64,000 bases of DNA from Thermoleophilum album (GTDB lineage Bacteria; Actinomycetota; Thermoleophilia; Solirubrobacterales; Thermoleophilaceae): positions 10,382 to 74,381 of the forward strand of contig NZ_FNWJ01000002.1 in assembly GCF_900108055.1 (NCBI RefSeq), in the 5' to 3' direction. The number at the start of each line of letters is the position of its first letter. Positions within the stretch are counted from its first letter, which is position 1. The notes under the pieces were generated by a model that made no database searches, had not been told where the DNA came from, and worked only from the letters and a program-made list of their open reading frames with translations. The position numbers were made by a program, and so were the translations under genes. Positions 29,473 through 38,226 of this stretch are shown here, one piece after another.

Positions 29473-30366
29473 TCAAGGGGTGCGGCGGGGGGCTGAGCGC
29501 GCTCCCCCGGCCACCTCGGCGACCGCCGCGAAGTCCTGGTCGCCGAGCCCAAGCGCTAGCGCGCGCTCGTAAAGCCGCTCGGCGGTGCGTGCGAGCGCCG
29601 GCTCGAGGCCCAGTTTTTCGGCCTCGTCCAGGTAGTGGCGAAGGTCCTTCAGCATGTGTCGCAAGCGGAACAGCGGCGTGTAGTCGCGTGCCAGCATCGC
29701 TGGGGCTTTCAACTCGAGCATCTGCGAGCCGCTCGAGCCGGCGCGGGCGACCTCGAGCCAGCGCTGCGGATCGATCCCGGCCGCTTGCACGGTGGCCAGC
29801 GCCTCGCCCACCGCCGCCGCGTTGATCGCGGTGACGGCGTTCGCGATCACCTTCGCGAAGGCACCGTGCCCGCGACCACCGACGTGGACGATCAGCTCGC
29901 CCATCGCCTCGAGCAGTGGCCGCGCGCGAGCAACGACCTCGCTGTTGCCGCCGACCATGAAAGTCAGGGTTGCTGCCTCAGCGCGCGGCCGCGAGCCCGT
30001 GACCGGGGCGTCACAAAAGGCGATCCCGAGCGCCGCCAAACGATCGCCGATGCGACGCGCGGCGGTCGGCCCGATCGTCGAACAGTCGATCGCCATCGCG
30101 CCCTGGGCGAGCGTGCTAGCGGCGCCCGCGGACCCGAGCAGGGCCTCTTCGACCTCGGGCGCGTCGGGCAGCATCGTTACCACCGCGTCGGCGTTCTCTG
30201 CCGCGGCTGCCGGCGTCGGATGGGCGCTCGCGCGGTGCTCGCGGGCGAAGCGCTCGGCTTTCTCGCGTGTGCGTGTCCAGACCCGTAGCTGGTAGCCGGC
30301 ACGCGCAAGATTGCGCGCCATCGGCCAGCCCATGATCCCGAGCCCAAGAAACGCCACCGTCCGCAT
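29473..30366 (-). CDS. NAD(P)-dependent 3-hydroxyisobutyrate dehydrogenase-family oxidoreductase
   Basis: A 297-residue beta-hydroxyacid dehydrogenase from the ATG at 30366. Rossmann motif VAFLGLGIMGWPMARNLARA with a following Arg (RVWTRT) that favours NADP. Substrate-binding DAPVTGSRPRAEAATLTFMV and catalytic-lysine helix GHGAFAKVIANAVTAINAAA are present. Relatives reduce glyoxylate, succinic semialdehyde or tartronate semialdehyde, and the exact substrate is not readable. It lies 40 bases downstream of hydantoinase B on the same strand, so it may be part of that operon. Confidence 0.9.
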   Translation of the reverse strand: MRTVAFLGLGIMGWPMARNLARAGYQLRVWTRTREKAERFAREHRASAHPTPAAAAENADAVVTMLPDAPEVEEALLGSAGAASTLAQGAMAIDCSTIGPTAARRIGDRLAALGIAFCDAPVTGSRPRAEAATLTFMVGGNSEVVARARPLLEAMGELIVHVGGRGHGAFAKVIANAVTAINAAAVGEALATVQAAGIDPQRWLEVARAGSSGSQMLELKAPAMLARDYTPLFRLRHMLKDLRHYLDEAEKLGLEPALARTAERLYERALALGLGDQDFAAVAEVAGGARSAPRRTP

Positions 30367-30406
30367 CGCCCGCGGAAAGTAACGACCACCGCCGCCCCGC
30401 GGCACG

Positions 30407-31957
30407 TTAGGCGCCGCGTTCGCTGGGTCGACCGAAGCCGCCGCCACCGGGTGTCTCGATGCGCAGGCGATCCCCGGGCTGCAAGCTGCCGGCGACCTTC
30501 GGCCCGAGCTCCTGCCCGTTCAAGAAGTTGCGGCCCGGCAGGCCGGGCGCGCCGCCGGCCGCCCCGGGCGGCGCGTGCCGTCGCCGCTCGCTGATCAAGG
30601 CGAAACGCATCGGCTCGAGCGCCTCGAGCTCGCGCACGACGCCGTCGCCACCGCGGAAGCGGCCGGCGCCGCCGCTACCCCGGCGCACCGCGTAGCGCAC
30701 GCAGCGCACCGGAAACTCCGCCTCGAGCGCCTCGATCGGCGTGTTGAGCGTGTTCGACATGGCGACGTGCACGCAGCTCGGTCCGTCGGCGTCGGGGCAG
30801 GCGCCCTGCCCGCCGCCGATCGTCTCGTAGTAGGTGAAGCGCTCATTACCGAGCGTCAAGTTGTTCATCGTGCCCTGCCCGAGGGCGCGGCCAAAGGCCC
30901 GCAACACGAGGTCCGCGACGCGCGAGGAAGTCTCGACGTTGCCGGCGGCGACGGCGGCCGGTGGCCGGGCGTTGAGCAGCGACCCTTCAGGCACGATCAC
31001 GCGCAGCGGGCGCAGGGCACCCGCCGAGGCGGGGGCGTCGGGGTCAGTGAGTACCCGCAGCGCGAACCAGCAGGCCGAGAGCGTGACGGCGAACGGGCAG
31101 TTGAGGTTGCCGTCGTGCTGAGGGGCGCTGCCCGAGAAGTCGAGCTCAAGCTCGTCTGCGCGCACCGTCGCACGCAGTCGCAGCTCGAGGTCGCCGTCGG
31201 GCGCTTCGAGAAAGTCACGAGCAGTGCGCACGCCGTCGCCCAAGCGCGCGATGCCGGCGCGGGTGCGGCGCTCCGCGTAATCGAGGGTCTCCGCGAAGGC
31301 GCTCGCCAAGCGCGCGCTACCGAGTCGCTCGGCGATCTCGGCGAGCCTGCGCGCACCGTGACGCACGGCCGCGAGTTGGGCAGTGAAGTCGGCGCGGCGT
31401 TCCCGCGGGTTGCGCATCCGCGAGACCAGGCGTTCGAACAGCGCCTCGTCGACGCCGCGCGCGTCGGCGATCCGCGTCGGTGGTATCACCACCCCTTCGT
31501 CGTCGAGCGTGCGCGAATCGGCTGGCATCGAGCCAGGCTGGCGCGCGCCGACGTCGGCATGGTGGGCGCGCGCTGCGGCATAGCCGATCGTGTGTCCGCG
31601 CACCTCGACCGGTGCCACGACGGTGACATCGGGCAGGTGCGTACCGCCGCGAAACGGGTCGTTGAGGATCCACACCTCGCCGGGTCGTGGGCGCTCGGCG
31701 ATGACCGCTGCCACGGCGGCGGGCATCGCTCCCAGGTGGACGGGAATGTGCTCGGCTTGCGCGACCAGGCAGCCGGCGGCGTCGAACAGCGCCGTCGAAC
31801 AGTCCCGGCGCTCCTTGATGTTCGCGGAGTACGCCGAGCGCACCAGCACCGCGCCCATCTCCTCGCAGGCCGAGCGCAGCGCGGCGAGCGTCACCCGCAG
31901 CTCGACGGGGTCGAGGCGCGCCCGCGGGTTCGGGGCGGGCCGGTGGTCGTGCCTCAC
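30407..31957 (-). CDS. Hydantoinase/oxoprolinase subunit B (HyuB-like)
   Basis: A 516-residue subunit from the GTG at 31957, overlapping the subunit A stop by 4 bases. Signatures: ELRVTLAALRSACEEMGAVL, SANIKERRDCSTALFDAAG, HIPVHLGAMPAAV, WILNDPFRGGTHLPDVTVV, NLNCPFAVTLSACWFALR, AAGNVETSSRVADLVLRAFG and a Gly-rich end (PGGGGFGRPSE). Together with subunit A it forms ATP-dependent hydrolases for cyclic amides such as 5-oxoproline or N-methylhydantoin, or related carboxylases. Substrate not determinable here. Confidence 0.93.
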   Translation of the reverse strand: MRHDHRPAPNPRARLDPVELRVTLAALRSACEEMGAVLVRSAYSANIKERRDCSTALFDAAGCLVAQAEHIPVHLGAMPAAVAAVIAERPRPGEVWILNDPFRGGTHLPDVTVVAPVEVRGHTIGYAAARAHHADVGARQPGSMPADSRTLDDEGVVIPPTRIADARGVDEALFERLVSRMRNPRERRADFTAQLAAVRHGARRLAEIAERLGSARLASAFAETLDYAERRTRAGIARLGDGVRTARDFLEAPDGDLELRLRATVRADELELDFSGSAPQHDGNLNCPFAVTLSACWFALRVLTDPDAPASAGALRPLRVIVPEGSLLNARPPAAVAAGNVETSSRVADLVLRAFGRALGQGTMNNLTLGNERFTYYETIGGGQGACPDADGPSCVHVAMSNTLNTPIEALEAEFPVRCVRYAVRRGSGGAGRFRGGDGVVRELEALEPMRFALISERRRHAPPGAAGGAPGLPGRNFLNGQELGPKVAGSLQPGDRLRIETPGGGGFGRPSERGA

Positions 31958-33939
31958 CGGGGCGCCTCCCGCTCGAGGATCAACGACGCGCGCCCGAGCC
32001 GCGCTCGCCAACCCGGCGGCACGAAGGCGGTCGCTCCCGACAGCTCGACCACCAACGGGCCGCTCCCCGCGACGGGACCGCTGGCCACCCCCGCGGCGTA
32101 TTCGCGTCCTCGCCAGCGCACACCGTGAGTGGCGCGTAAGCGGCCCGGGGTCGGCGCCGGCAAGTCGACGGCCGGCGCTTCGCCGACGGCAGCGACGCGG
32201 ACGGTCACGAGTTCCGGCTCGGCCTGCGGGTCGTGCCAGCCGTAGCGCGCCTGGTGGGCCTCGTCCAGCAGGGCCCTTAGTTCGCCCACCGTCGTTTCCG
32301 GCGGAGCCTCGAGGTCGAGCTCGAAGGACTGTCCCCGATAACGCAGCTCGTAGGTCACGCGGAGCTCAGCCTCGGGCTCGCCGAGCGCGTCGCGTGCGCG
32401 TGCCGCGAGCTGCGCGACCGTGCGCCTGAGCGCGCCGTCGGTAAGCGCATCGCCGCTGAGCAGGACGCTCGCCACGGCGTCGCGACGCCGCTCGGCGGTC
32501 GCAAGCCCGAGCGCCGAGAGCACGCCGGCCGCGAGCGGCACAAGCACACGGCGCATGCCGAGCTCCTCGGCGATGCGCGCGGCGTGGAGTGGACCGGCAC
32601 CACCGAACGCGCACAGCGCCAGGCCACGCGGATCGATACCGCGCTCGACGGTGAGCACCTGTACCGCCTGCGCCATCTCGGCGCACGCCACCTCATAGAT
32701 CCCTTCGGCGCAGCTCGGCGCGTCCATTCCGAGGGTGGCGGCGAGCGTCGCGATCGCGCGCGCCGCCGCCCCGCGGTCCGGCCGCAGCTCGCCCCCCAGC
32801 GACACGTCCTCGGGCAAATAGCCGAGCAGCAGGTTGGCGTCGGTCACCGTCGCCTCGTGGCCGCCGCGGCGGTAGCAGGCCGGTCCCGGCACGGCGCCAG
32901 CCGAGCGGGGCCCGACGCGCAGCGCGCCGCCCTCGTCACGCCAAGCGATCGAGCCGCCACCGGCGCCGACCGTATGCACCTCGACCAGCGGCAGAGCCAG
33001 CGGTCGCCCGGCGACGATGCCACCCAGCACGACCCTTGCACGGCCGTCGCTGGCCAGCGAAACGTCGCACGAAGTCCCGCCCATGTCGAGCGCCACCGCC
33101 CGCGTCTCGCCCTCGATTGCGGCGAGACGTGCGGCGGCGACGGCGCCGGCCGCTGGTCCCGACAGCACCGTCCAAGCCCCGTGGGCGGCGGCGGTCGCGG
33201 CGTCGGCCGTGCCGCCGCTCGACAGCATCACTTCGGGAGCCGGTAGCCCCGCCGCGCCAGCGCGCCGCTCCAGCTGCCGCAGGTAGTCGCGAAGACGCGG
33301 CGAAACCGCCGCGTCGACGATCGTTGTCGCACAGCGCTCGTACTCGCGGAAAACGCCCGCGGTCTCGTGCGACAGCGAGACGTGAGCGTGCGGGTGGCAC
33401 TCGCCGAGGAGCTTCGCCAGCTGGCGTTCGTGGTGCGGAAAACGGAACGACCAAAGCAGGCAGACGGCAAACGCCTCGCAGTCAAGCTCGCGTAGTCGGT
33501 CCGCCAGGGCTTCCCCGGCCAGCGCCCTCACTACCCCGTGCGGGCCGCAGCGCTCCGGCACCCCGATCCGCAACTCCGGCGGTACCAGCGGCGGCGGATG
33601 GTGCTCGCAAAGCCGGTACAGCGAGCGACGGTTTTGACGCCGCAGCTCCTCGAGATCTTCGAAACCGGCCGTCGCTAGGAGCGCCGTGCGTGCCAGTTTC
33701 CCCTCGAGCAGGGCGTTGGTGCCGACGGTCGTGCCGTGAACGAAGTGCGCGACCTCGTCGGCCTCGACGCCGGCGGCTGCGAGCGCGCGCTCGATCGCGG
33801 CGAGGGCACCTTGCGACTGGTCGGTCGGCGTCGTCGCTGCCTTCGCCTGGACGACGCGCCCGGCGTGCGCGACCACTGCGTCGCTGAAGGTGCCACCAAC
33901 GTCGACGCCGACGATCGCCCCACGCACCGGCTCGCCCAT
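31954..33939 (-). CDS. Hydantoinase/oxoprolinase subunit A (HyuA-like)
   Basis: A 661-residue ATP-binding subunit of the ASKHA fold. N-terminal VGVDVGGTFSDAVV phosphate loop, FVHGTTVGTNALLEGKLART, later AVALDMGGTSCDVSLASDG second phosphate loop, VEVHTVGAGGGSIAW, and CAFGGAGPLHAARIAEELGM. All hallmark motifs of the family appear intact. Translationally coupled to subunit B. No transporter or hydantoin racemase gene lies nearby; the downstream dehydrogenase at 29473 may act on a product. Confidence 0.94.
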   Translation of the reverse strand: MGEPVRGAIVGVDVGGTFSDAVVAHAGRVVQAKAATTPTDQSQGALAAIERALAAAGVEADEVAHFVHGTTVGTNALLEGKLARTALLATAGFEDLEELRRQNRRSLYRLCEHHPPPLVPPELRIGVPERCGPHGVVRALAGEALADRLRELDCEAFAVCLLWSFRFPHHERQLAKLLGECHPHAHVSLSHETAGVFREYERCATTIVDAAVSPRLRDYLRQLERRAGAAGLPAPEVMLSSGGTADAATAAAHGAWTVLSGPAAGAVAAARLAAIEGETRAVALDMGGTSCDVSLASDGRARVVLGGIVAGRPLALPLVEVHTVGAGGGSIAWRDEGGALRVGPRSAGAVPGPACYRRGGHEATVTDANLLLGYLPEDVSLGGELRPDRGAAARAIATLAATLGMDAPSCAEGIYEVACAEMAQAVQVLTVERGIDPRGLALCAFGGAGPLHAARIAEELGMRRVLVPLAAGVLSALGLATAERRRDAVASVLLSGDALTDGALRRTVAQLAARARDALGEPEAELRVTYELRYRGQSFELDLEAPPETTVGELRALLDEAHQARYGWHDPQAEPELVTVRVAAVGEAPAVDLPAPTPGRLRATHGVRWRGREYAAGVASGPVAGSGPLVVELSGATAFVPPGWRARLGRASLILEREAPR

Positions 33940-34033
33940 CGGCGCGGCACGCTAGCGACCGTGCCGTGCCAACGAGCGCTCGCCGGCCGACGGCGGCCGC
34001 GCGCGCATTTCGCGCAGCGGCGCCGACCTGGCG

Positions 34034-34462
34034 TCAGGCCGCGGCGGCGGCTTCGAAGCGCTCCTCGAGGTGCTTGTGCGAGGGGCAGTAGCGGCGCCCC
34101 GGTAGCGGCACGCGCTGGCACGGGGTGCCCTTGCGAGTGCTCGCATGACAGCGCAAGGGACTGCCGTCGAACGTCACGCCCTCGCGCCAATGTTCCTCGA
34201 CGTAGGCGGTTGCGAGCCGCAGGTGACGCTCGATCACCCGCAGCACACGCGACTGCTCGTGCAGGGGAAACAGCGTGCGCACCTCCTCGAACAAGAAACG
34301 CGTCGGGTGCGCGAAGTAGTGGCGATCGGTCGCCAGCCGCTCGATCGTCGCCTCGCACGCCTCGAGCAGACGCCGGCGGGCCGCAATCGCGCCACCGACC
34401 GTCCGATCGCCGTGGACCAGTGGAGCAAGCTCTCTGTAGATCGCCCGGCTGAATTGGTACAT
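34034..34462 (-). CDS. Small protein with C-terminal Cys/His zinc-binding motif
   Basis: A 142-residue soluble protein. The first 90 residues are helical (MYQFSRAIYRELAPLV; LLEACEATIERLATDRHYFA; VIERHLRLATAYVEEHW). The C-terminal part has CHASTRKGTPCQRVPLPGRR followed by YCPSH, giving a C-x9-C and a C-x2-H, a spacing I associate with small DUF5763-like zinc modules. No enzyme motif. Standing alone between hyuA and a flavin reductase, all on the minus strand. I do not recognise the full-length family; an RNA- or DNA-binding role would be a guess. Confidence 0.7.
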   Translation of the reverse strand: MYQFSRAIYRELAPLVHGDRTVGGAIAARRRLLEACEATIERLATDRHYFAHPTRFLFEEVRTLFPLHEQSRVLRVIERHLRLATAYVEEHWREGVTFDGSPLRCHASTRKGTPCQRVPLPGRRYCPSHKHLEERFEAAAAA

Positions 34463-34529
34463 GGCGGTCCGTACCTCCCTCCCGCGGAGCCTCGCCGCTC
34501 ACGGGCTCTCAGCCTTCCTTCTCACCCGT

Positions 34530-34575
34530 AAAAACGAAGGGGCTGTTAACGGCGAGTTAAGGGTTGGCGAGCCCC
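34530..34575 (-). terminator. Intrinsic terminator downstream of the flavin reductase gene
   Basis: On the minus strand GGGGCT (34575-34570) pairs with AGCCCC (34544-34539), with an inner TTAAC/GTTAA stem, and is followed by TTCGTTTTT. It lies about 70 bases after the stop of the gene at 34647 and before the start of the next minus-strand gene. Confidence 0.75.
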
Positions 34576-34646
34576 GGTCGGACTTGTCGCTCTGCCGCGA
34601 GCGAGGCCACTCGGCGGGGAGGAGGGACGCGCCTGGAGACGACGAG

Positions 34647-35147
34647 TCACTCGCCCGGCCGCAGCAACCAGTCCATCCGTCGCCGCGCGTAGAGGAGCGG
34701 TTCGCCGGGGTGTACCTCGCCGACTTCGACGTCGCCAACCACGATCGTGTGGTCGTGGTGGCCGAAGGTGGCCGATCGGCGGCAGCGCAAGTACCAGATC
34801 ACGTCCTCAAGGCACGGCACGCCCTCGTCCCAGCGCCAAGCGAGACCGGCGAACTTGTCTTCCGCCTTCGCCGCGAAGCGCTCGGCGATCGCGAGCCCAC
34901 GTTCGGCTCGCAGGAGGTGCACGCCGAAGCGCCGGCCCTCAGTGATCGCGCTATGCGATCGCGCCGATCGCGCCACCGACAAGAGCAACGACGGCGGCGA
35001 CGCGCTGTAGGAGGAAACAGAGGTCGCCAAAAGGCCACGGGGGCTGCCGGCGGCGTCGCGTGCGGTGACCACGCACACACCGGCGGGCAGCATCGCCATC
35101 GCCTCGCGGAAGAGCTCTACGAGGGTGTGCGGGCGGCTCGCCGGCAA
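34647..35147 (-). CDS. Flavin reductase-like domain protein (HpaC/flavoredoxin-type)
   Basis: A 166-residue FMN-binding split-barrel protein. Typical elements: FREAMAMLPAGVCVVTARD, GLLATSVSSYSASPPSLLLS with the TS-S..SPP phosphate-binding pattern, ARSARSHSAI, and the end FGHHDHTIVVGDVEVGEVHP with LLYARRRMDWL. Such proteins supply reduced flavin to a two-component monooxygenase or act on flavin themselves. No oxygenase partner lies nearby. A terminator follows it and another precedes it, so it is probably a single-gene unit. Confidence 0.92.
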   Translation of the reverse strand: MPASRPHTLVELFREAMAMLPAGVCVVTARDAAGSPRGLLATSVSSYSASPPSLLLSVARSARSHSAITEGRRFGVHLLRAERGLAIAERFAAKAEDKFAGLAWRWDEGVPCLEDVIWYLRCRRSATFGHHDHTIVVGDVEVGEVHPGEPLLYARRRMDWLLRPGE

Positions 35148-35486
35148 GGTCGGCGATGCTAGCGCCGCGCGCCGCTGGCGCGCTCGCGCGGTCGCAGAAG
35201 ATGGGCGGCCGCAAAAAGTGGGGGAGGCCCCGGGGAGTCGTTCCCCAGGGCCTCCCGCCCTGCCCCCTGTGCGAGTTGCGCCCGACGGCGATCGCTCACG
35301 TGTCGGGCGCGACCCGGAAACCGGGACGCGTCCCGCGTCCCGGAAGCTTCGTCACGATTGCGGAAAGCTCTCTGCCTCCTGGACGCACCCCTGCTCGCGC
35401 TGCTGCGGTCGTGGGGCACCACCGCTTGCGGTCGCGCCCATCGTCGTTGTGGAGGAAGCTGGCCGACCAGCCAAACGCGAGAGACG
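35148..35486. other. Structured intergenic region between nadB and the flavin reductase
   Basis: About 340 bases with no supported gene. It holds the nadB terminator at 35213-35256. It also has an inverted repeat GCGCCCGAC (35278-35286) / GTCGGGCGC (35302-35310) and further self-complementary bits (CCCGGAAACCGGG, GGGACGCGTCCC) at about 35313-35331. A frame on the minus strand could end in LPGRGTRPGFRVAPDT, but it has no usable ribosome site at good spacing. The minus-strand promoter of the flavin reductase should lie near 35150-35210. Confidence 0.5.
35213..35256 (-). terminator. Strong intrinsic terminator downstream of nadB
   Basis: On the minus strand GGGAGGCCC (35256-35248) pairs with GGGCCTCCC (35230-35222), extended inward by GGGGA/TCCCC across one mismatch around a 5-base loop, and is followed by CCACTTTTTG. 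It lies about 230 bases past the nadB stop. Confidence 0.85.
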
Positions 35487-37043
35487 TTACCAGCTCTCGA
35501 GCTCTAGATACTTCGTATCCATTGGCCGCGCGACTTGCTCTAAGGCGAGCGCATCGTCCGCGGTCGGCGGCCGCCGGTACAGGAAGTGCTTGCGCTCGAA
35601 CACTGGCTGCGGCTCGGGGTGCTCGCGGCGGCGATGCACACCCCTGCTCTCGGTTCGAGCGAGCGCGAAGGCGGCCACCAGCCGCGCGAGCGGATGCGGG
35701 TCCACCAGTAGCTGGCGCAAGCCCTCGGCGTGCCGTTCGATGCCGGCGTATCGCCACAGACGGGCGCGTGTTGGCGGTGTAGGAGTGGGCGAGGGAAGCG
35801 GCGGCGGTAGGTGCGCGGGCGGCTCGAGCGGTGGCTCATCGAGCGCGCGCCGAACCGCCCGGTGGGCGAACACCAGACACTCGGCGAGCGAGTTGGAGGC
35901 CAAACGGTTGGCGCCGTGTAGACCGCTGCAAGAGCACTCGCCGACGGCGTAGAGGCCGGGCAGCGAGGTACGCGCGTCGAGGTCGGTGGCGACCCCGCCG
36001 ATCGCGTAGTGCGCGGCCGGTGCGATCGGAATTAGTTCGCGCTGAGCGTCGATCCCGGCCTCGCGCAACGCTCTAGCAATGTTCGGGAAGCGCGACCGCA
36101 GCGGGAGCTCGCGCGCGTCGAGGTAGACGCGGTGCCCCGCCGACAGTCGCCGCCAGATCGCCAGCGCGACCTCGTCGCGGGGCGCCAGTTCGTTGCAGAA
36201 CCGTTCGCCGCGCTCGTCCAGCAGCCGCGCGCCCTCGCCCCGCACCGCCTCGCTGATCAGGAAGCCGTCGAGCGGTCCGGGTAGCGCCAGCGCCGTGGGA
36301 TGGAACTGCAGGAACTCGAGGTCAGCGACCTTGGCGCCGGCCGCCAGCGCCAACCAAACCCCTGAGCCGACGGCGCCGGTCGGGTTAGTCGTGCGCTCCC
36401 ACAGTGCTGCATGGCCGCCGGTGGCGAGCACCGTCGCCCGCGCCCGCAGCTCGAGCAGCTGGCCGTCCGCAGTGCGCGCCAACGCCCCGCTGCAAGCTGG
36501 CGCCGCGTCCGCGGCCGGTAATAGGCGTACTACCCGCGTCTGCTCGAGCACCGTGATGCGCGGGTCGGCGGCCGCTAGCGCCGACAGGCGGCGCGTGACG
36601 CGGCGGCCGGTAGCGCTACCGCCGGCGTGCACGATGCGGCGCCGCGAATGACCGCCCTCGAGGCCGAGTTGCAGCGCGCCATCGCGGCTGCGGTCGAAGA
36701 CGACCCCCAGTTCCATCAGCTCCAGCACGCGCAGCGGGGCTTCCCGCGCGACCACTTCAACCGCCTCCGGTCGGCAAGCGCCGCGCCCTGCGCGCAGCGT
36801 GTCCTCGGCGTGCAGTTGTGGTGCGTCGTCGGGGGCCAGCGCCGCGGCGATGCCGCCTTGCGCGCGCCAGCTCGCACTCGCGTCGAGCGCGGTGCTGGAC
36901 GCCAAGATCACGCGCGCCCGTGAGCGCGCTGCCACGATCGCGGCGAAGAGGCCGGCCAGTCCGGCGCCCACCACCAGCACGTCGCAGGTCAGCGCAGCGG
37001 CGAGCTCGTGCCGCTCGACGACCTCTCGCCGCGCATCGTCCAC
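35487..37043 (-). CDS. nadB: L-aspartate oxidase NadB
   Basis: Flavoprotein oxidising L-aspartate to iminoaspartate, first step of de novo NAD synthesis. N-terminal FAD site DVLVVGAGLAGLFAAIVAA, then WRAQGGIAAALAPDD, GLEGGHSRRRIVHAGGSATG, the FLQFHPTALALPG and RGEGARLLDERGERF catalytic region, HYAIGGVATDLDARTSLPGL, and GLHGANRLASNSLAECLVFA. Start chosen at the GTG at 37043, the first start that clears the divergent gene at 37069. nadA and nadC are not adjacent in the window, which is unusual. A linker of Pro-rich repeats (PPLPSPTPTPPT) precedes the C-terminal helical domain. Confidence 0.94.
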   Translation of the reverse strand: MDDARREVVERHELAAALTCDVLVVGAGLAGLFAAIVAARSRARVILASSTALDASASWRAQGGIAAALAPDDAPQLHAEDTLRAGRGACRPEAVEVVAREAPLRVLELMELGVVFDRSRDGALQLGLEGGHSRRRIVHAGGSATGRRVTRRLSALAAADPRITVLEQTRVVRLLPAADAAPACSGALARTADGQLLELRARATVLATGGHAALWERTTNPTGAVGSGVWLALAAGAKVADLEFLQFHPTALALPGPLDGFLISEAVRGEGARLLDERGERFCNELAPRDEVALAIWRRLSAGHRVYLDARELPLRSRFPNIARALREAGIDAQRELIPIAPAAHYAIGGVATDLDARTSLPGLYAVGECSCSGLHGANRLASNSLAECLVFAHRAVRRALDEPPLEPPAHLPPPLPSPTPTPPTRARLWRYAGIERHAEGLRQLLVDPHPLARLVAAFALARTESRGVHRRREHPEPQPVFERKHFLYRRPPTADDALALEQVARPMDTKYLELESW

Positions 37044-37068
37044 CTTGGGGGCGGTACGGTAGCCGGCC

Positions 37069-38079
37069 GTGGCGATCGCCTTCTTCCGGCACGAGCTCTG
37101 CCGTGAACACGACACCGGGCCGGGCCATCCGGAGCGTCCCCAGCGACTCGCGGCAATCGAACGCCGTCTAGCCGATGCCGGCTGGCCGCATCTCGAGCTG
37201 ATCGAGGCGCCAGCCGCCGACGAGCAGCAGCTGTTGCGGGTCCACAGCGCCGCGCACCTCGAGCGTGTGCGCAGGCACGTGGCTGCCGGCGTGCCGCTGG
37301 ACCTCGACACGCCGGTGTCGCCGCGGTCGCTGGACGCGGCCCTGGTCGCGGCGGGCGCTGCCTGTGCGCTCGCCGAGGCGCTGCTGACCGGTAGCTACGA
37401 GCGCGGTTTCGCGGCCGTGCGTCCGCCTGGACACCACGCCGAACCGGAGCGCGCGATGGGCTTCTGCCTCTTCAACAACGTTGCTTGCGCGGCCGCCCAC
37501 GCTTTCGCCCTCGGGGCCAAGCGGGTGGCGGTGGTCGACTTCGACGTCCACCACGGCAACGGCACCTGCGAGGCTTTCCGCCGCTCGGATCGCTTGCTCT
37601 TCGCAAGCATCCACCAGTGGCCCTTCTACCCCGGAACGGGAGCGCTCGAAGACGTCGGGTCCGGGCCGGGGCGCGGATACACGATCAATCTGCCGGTTCC
37701 GGCGGGCAGCGCCGGCGACGACTGGGTGGGCCTGATCGCGCACGTCGTGGTTCCCGCCCTGCGACGCTTCGCGCCCGACCTGGTCCTCGTTTCGGCGGGC
37801 TACGACGCGCACCGTGCCGATCCGATCGGCGGCTGCCTTTTGGAGACCGACGACTACGCGGAGATCACCCGCCACCTGGACCTGGTGGCGCGTACGCTGG
37901 GGGTTCCTCTTGGCTTCGTGCTGGAAGGCGGCTACGACCTCACAGCGTTGGCCGAATCGGTGCTCGCCACGATCGTTGCCCTCGCCGAGCCGGCCGAGGT
38001 TACGGAGCCGCAGCGCTCGCCGCTCGTCGAGCGTGCGCTCGCGGCGCTCGCGGGCGCCGTGCCATTACTCGCACGCTGA
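37069..38079 (+). CDS. Histone deacetylase-family / acetylpolyamine amidohydrolase-like protein
   Basis: A 336-residue zinc amidohydrolase of the arginase/deacetylase fold. Visible: HDTGPGHPERPQRLAAIERR, RPPGHHAEPERAMGFCLFNN with the catalytic His pair, VAVVDFDVHHGNGTCEAF with metal ligands Asp and His, LVLVSAGYDAHRADP with the second Asp, and VLEGGYDLTALAES with the transition-state Tyr region. Likely removes acetyl groups from polyamines, acetoin-related compounds or proteins; the bacterial class does not tell. GTG start only 25 bases from the divergent nadB start, so leaders are very short on at least one side. Confidence 0.93.
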   Translation: MAIAFFRHELCREHDTGPGHPERPQRLAAIERRLADAGWPHLELIEAPAADEQQLLRVHSAAHLERVRRHVAAGVPLDLDTPVSPRSLDAALVAAGAACALAEALLTGSYERGFAAVRPPGHHAEPERAMGFCLFNNVACAAAHAFALGAKRVAVVDFDVHHGNGTCEAFRRSDRLLFASIHQWPFYPGTGALEDVGSGPGRGYTINLPVPAGSAGDDWVGLIAHVVVPALRRFAPDLVLVSAGYDAHRADPIGGCLLETDDYAEITRHLDLVARTLGVPLGFVLEGGYDLTALAESVLATIVALAEPAEVTEPQRSPLVERALAALAGAVPLLAR

Positions 38080-38226
38080 GCTGGCAAGCACCAGCGCCGC
38101 CGCGCTGGGGCCGCGGTTGCGCGCGGTGCGGCCGGCCGAGCGCGACCGATCGAACATGCGTCCGCGACCTGCGCCGCTGCTCCCGCGCGCCGGCGGTCGC
38201 GCCGAGCGTAACCGTGGGAGGCGTTT

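Noticed and set aside
35156-35782. Plus-strand frame with a CPLC-like element opposite the nadB 3' end
   Set aside because: It reads through the terminator hairpin and into the antisense of nadB, with no ribosome site; likely chance.
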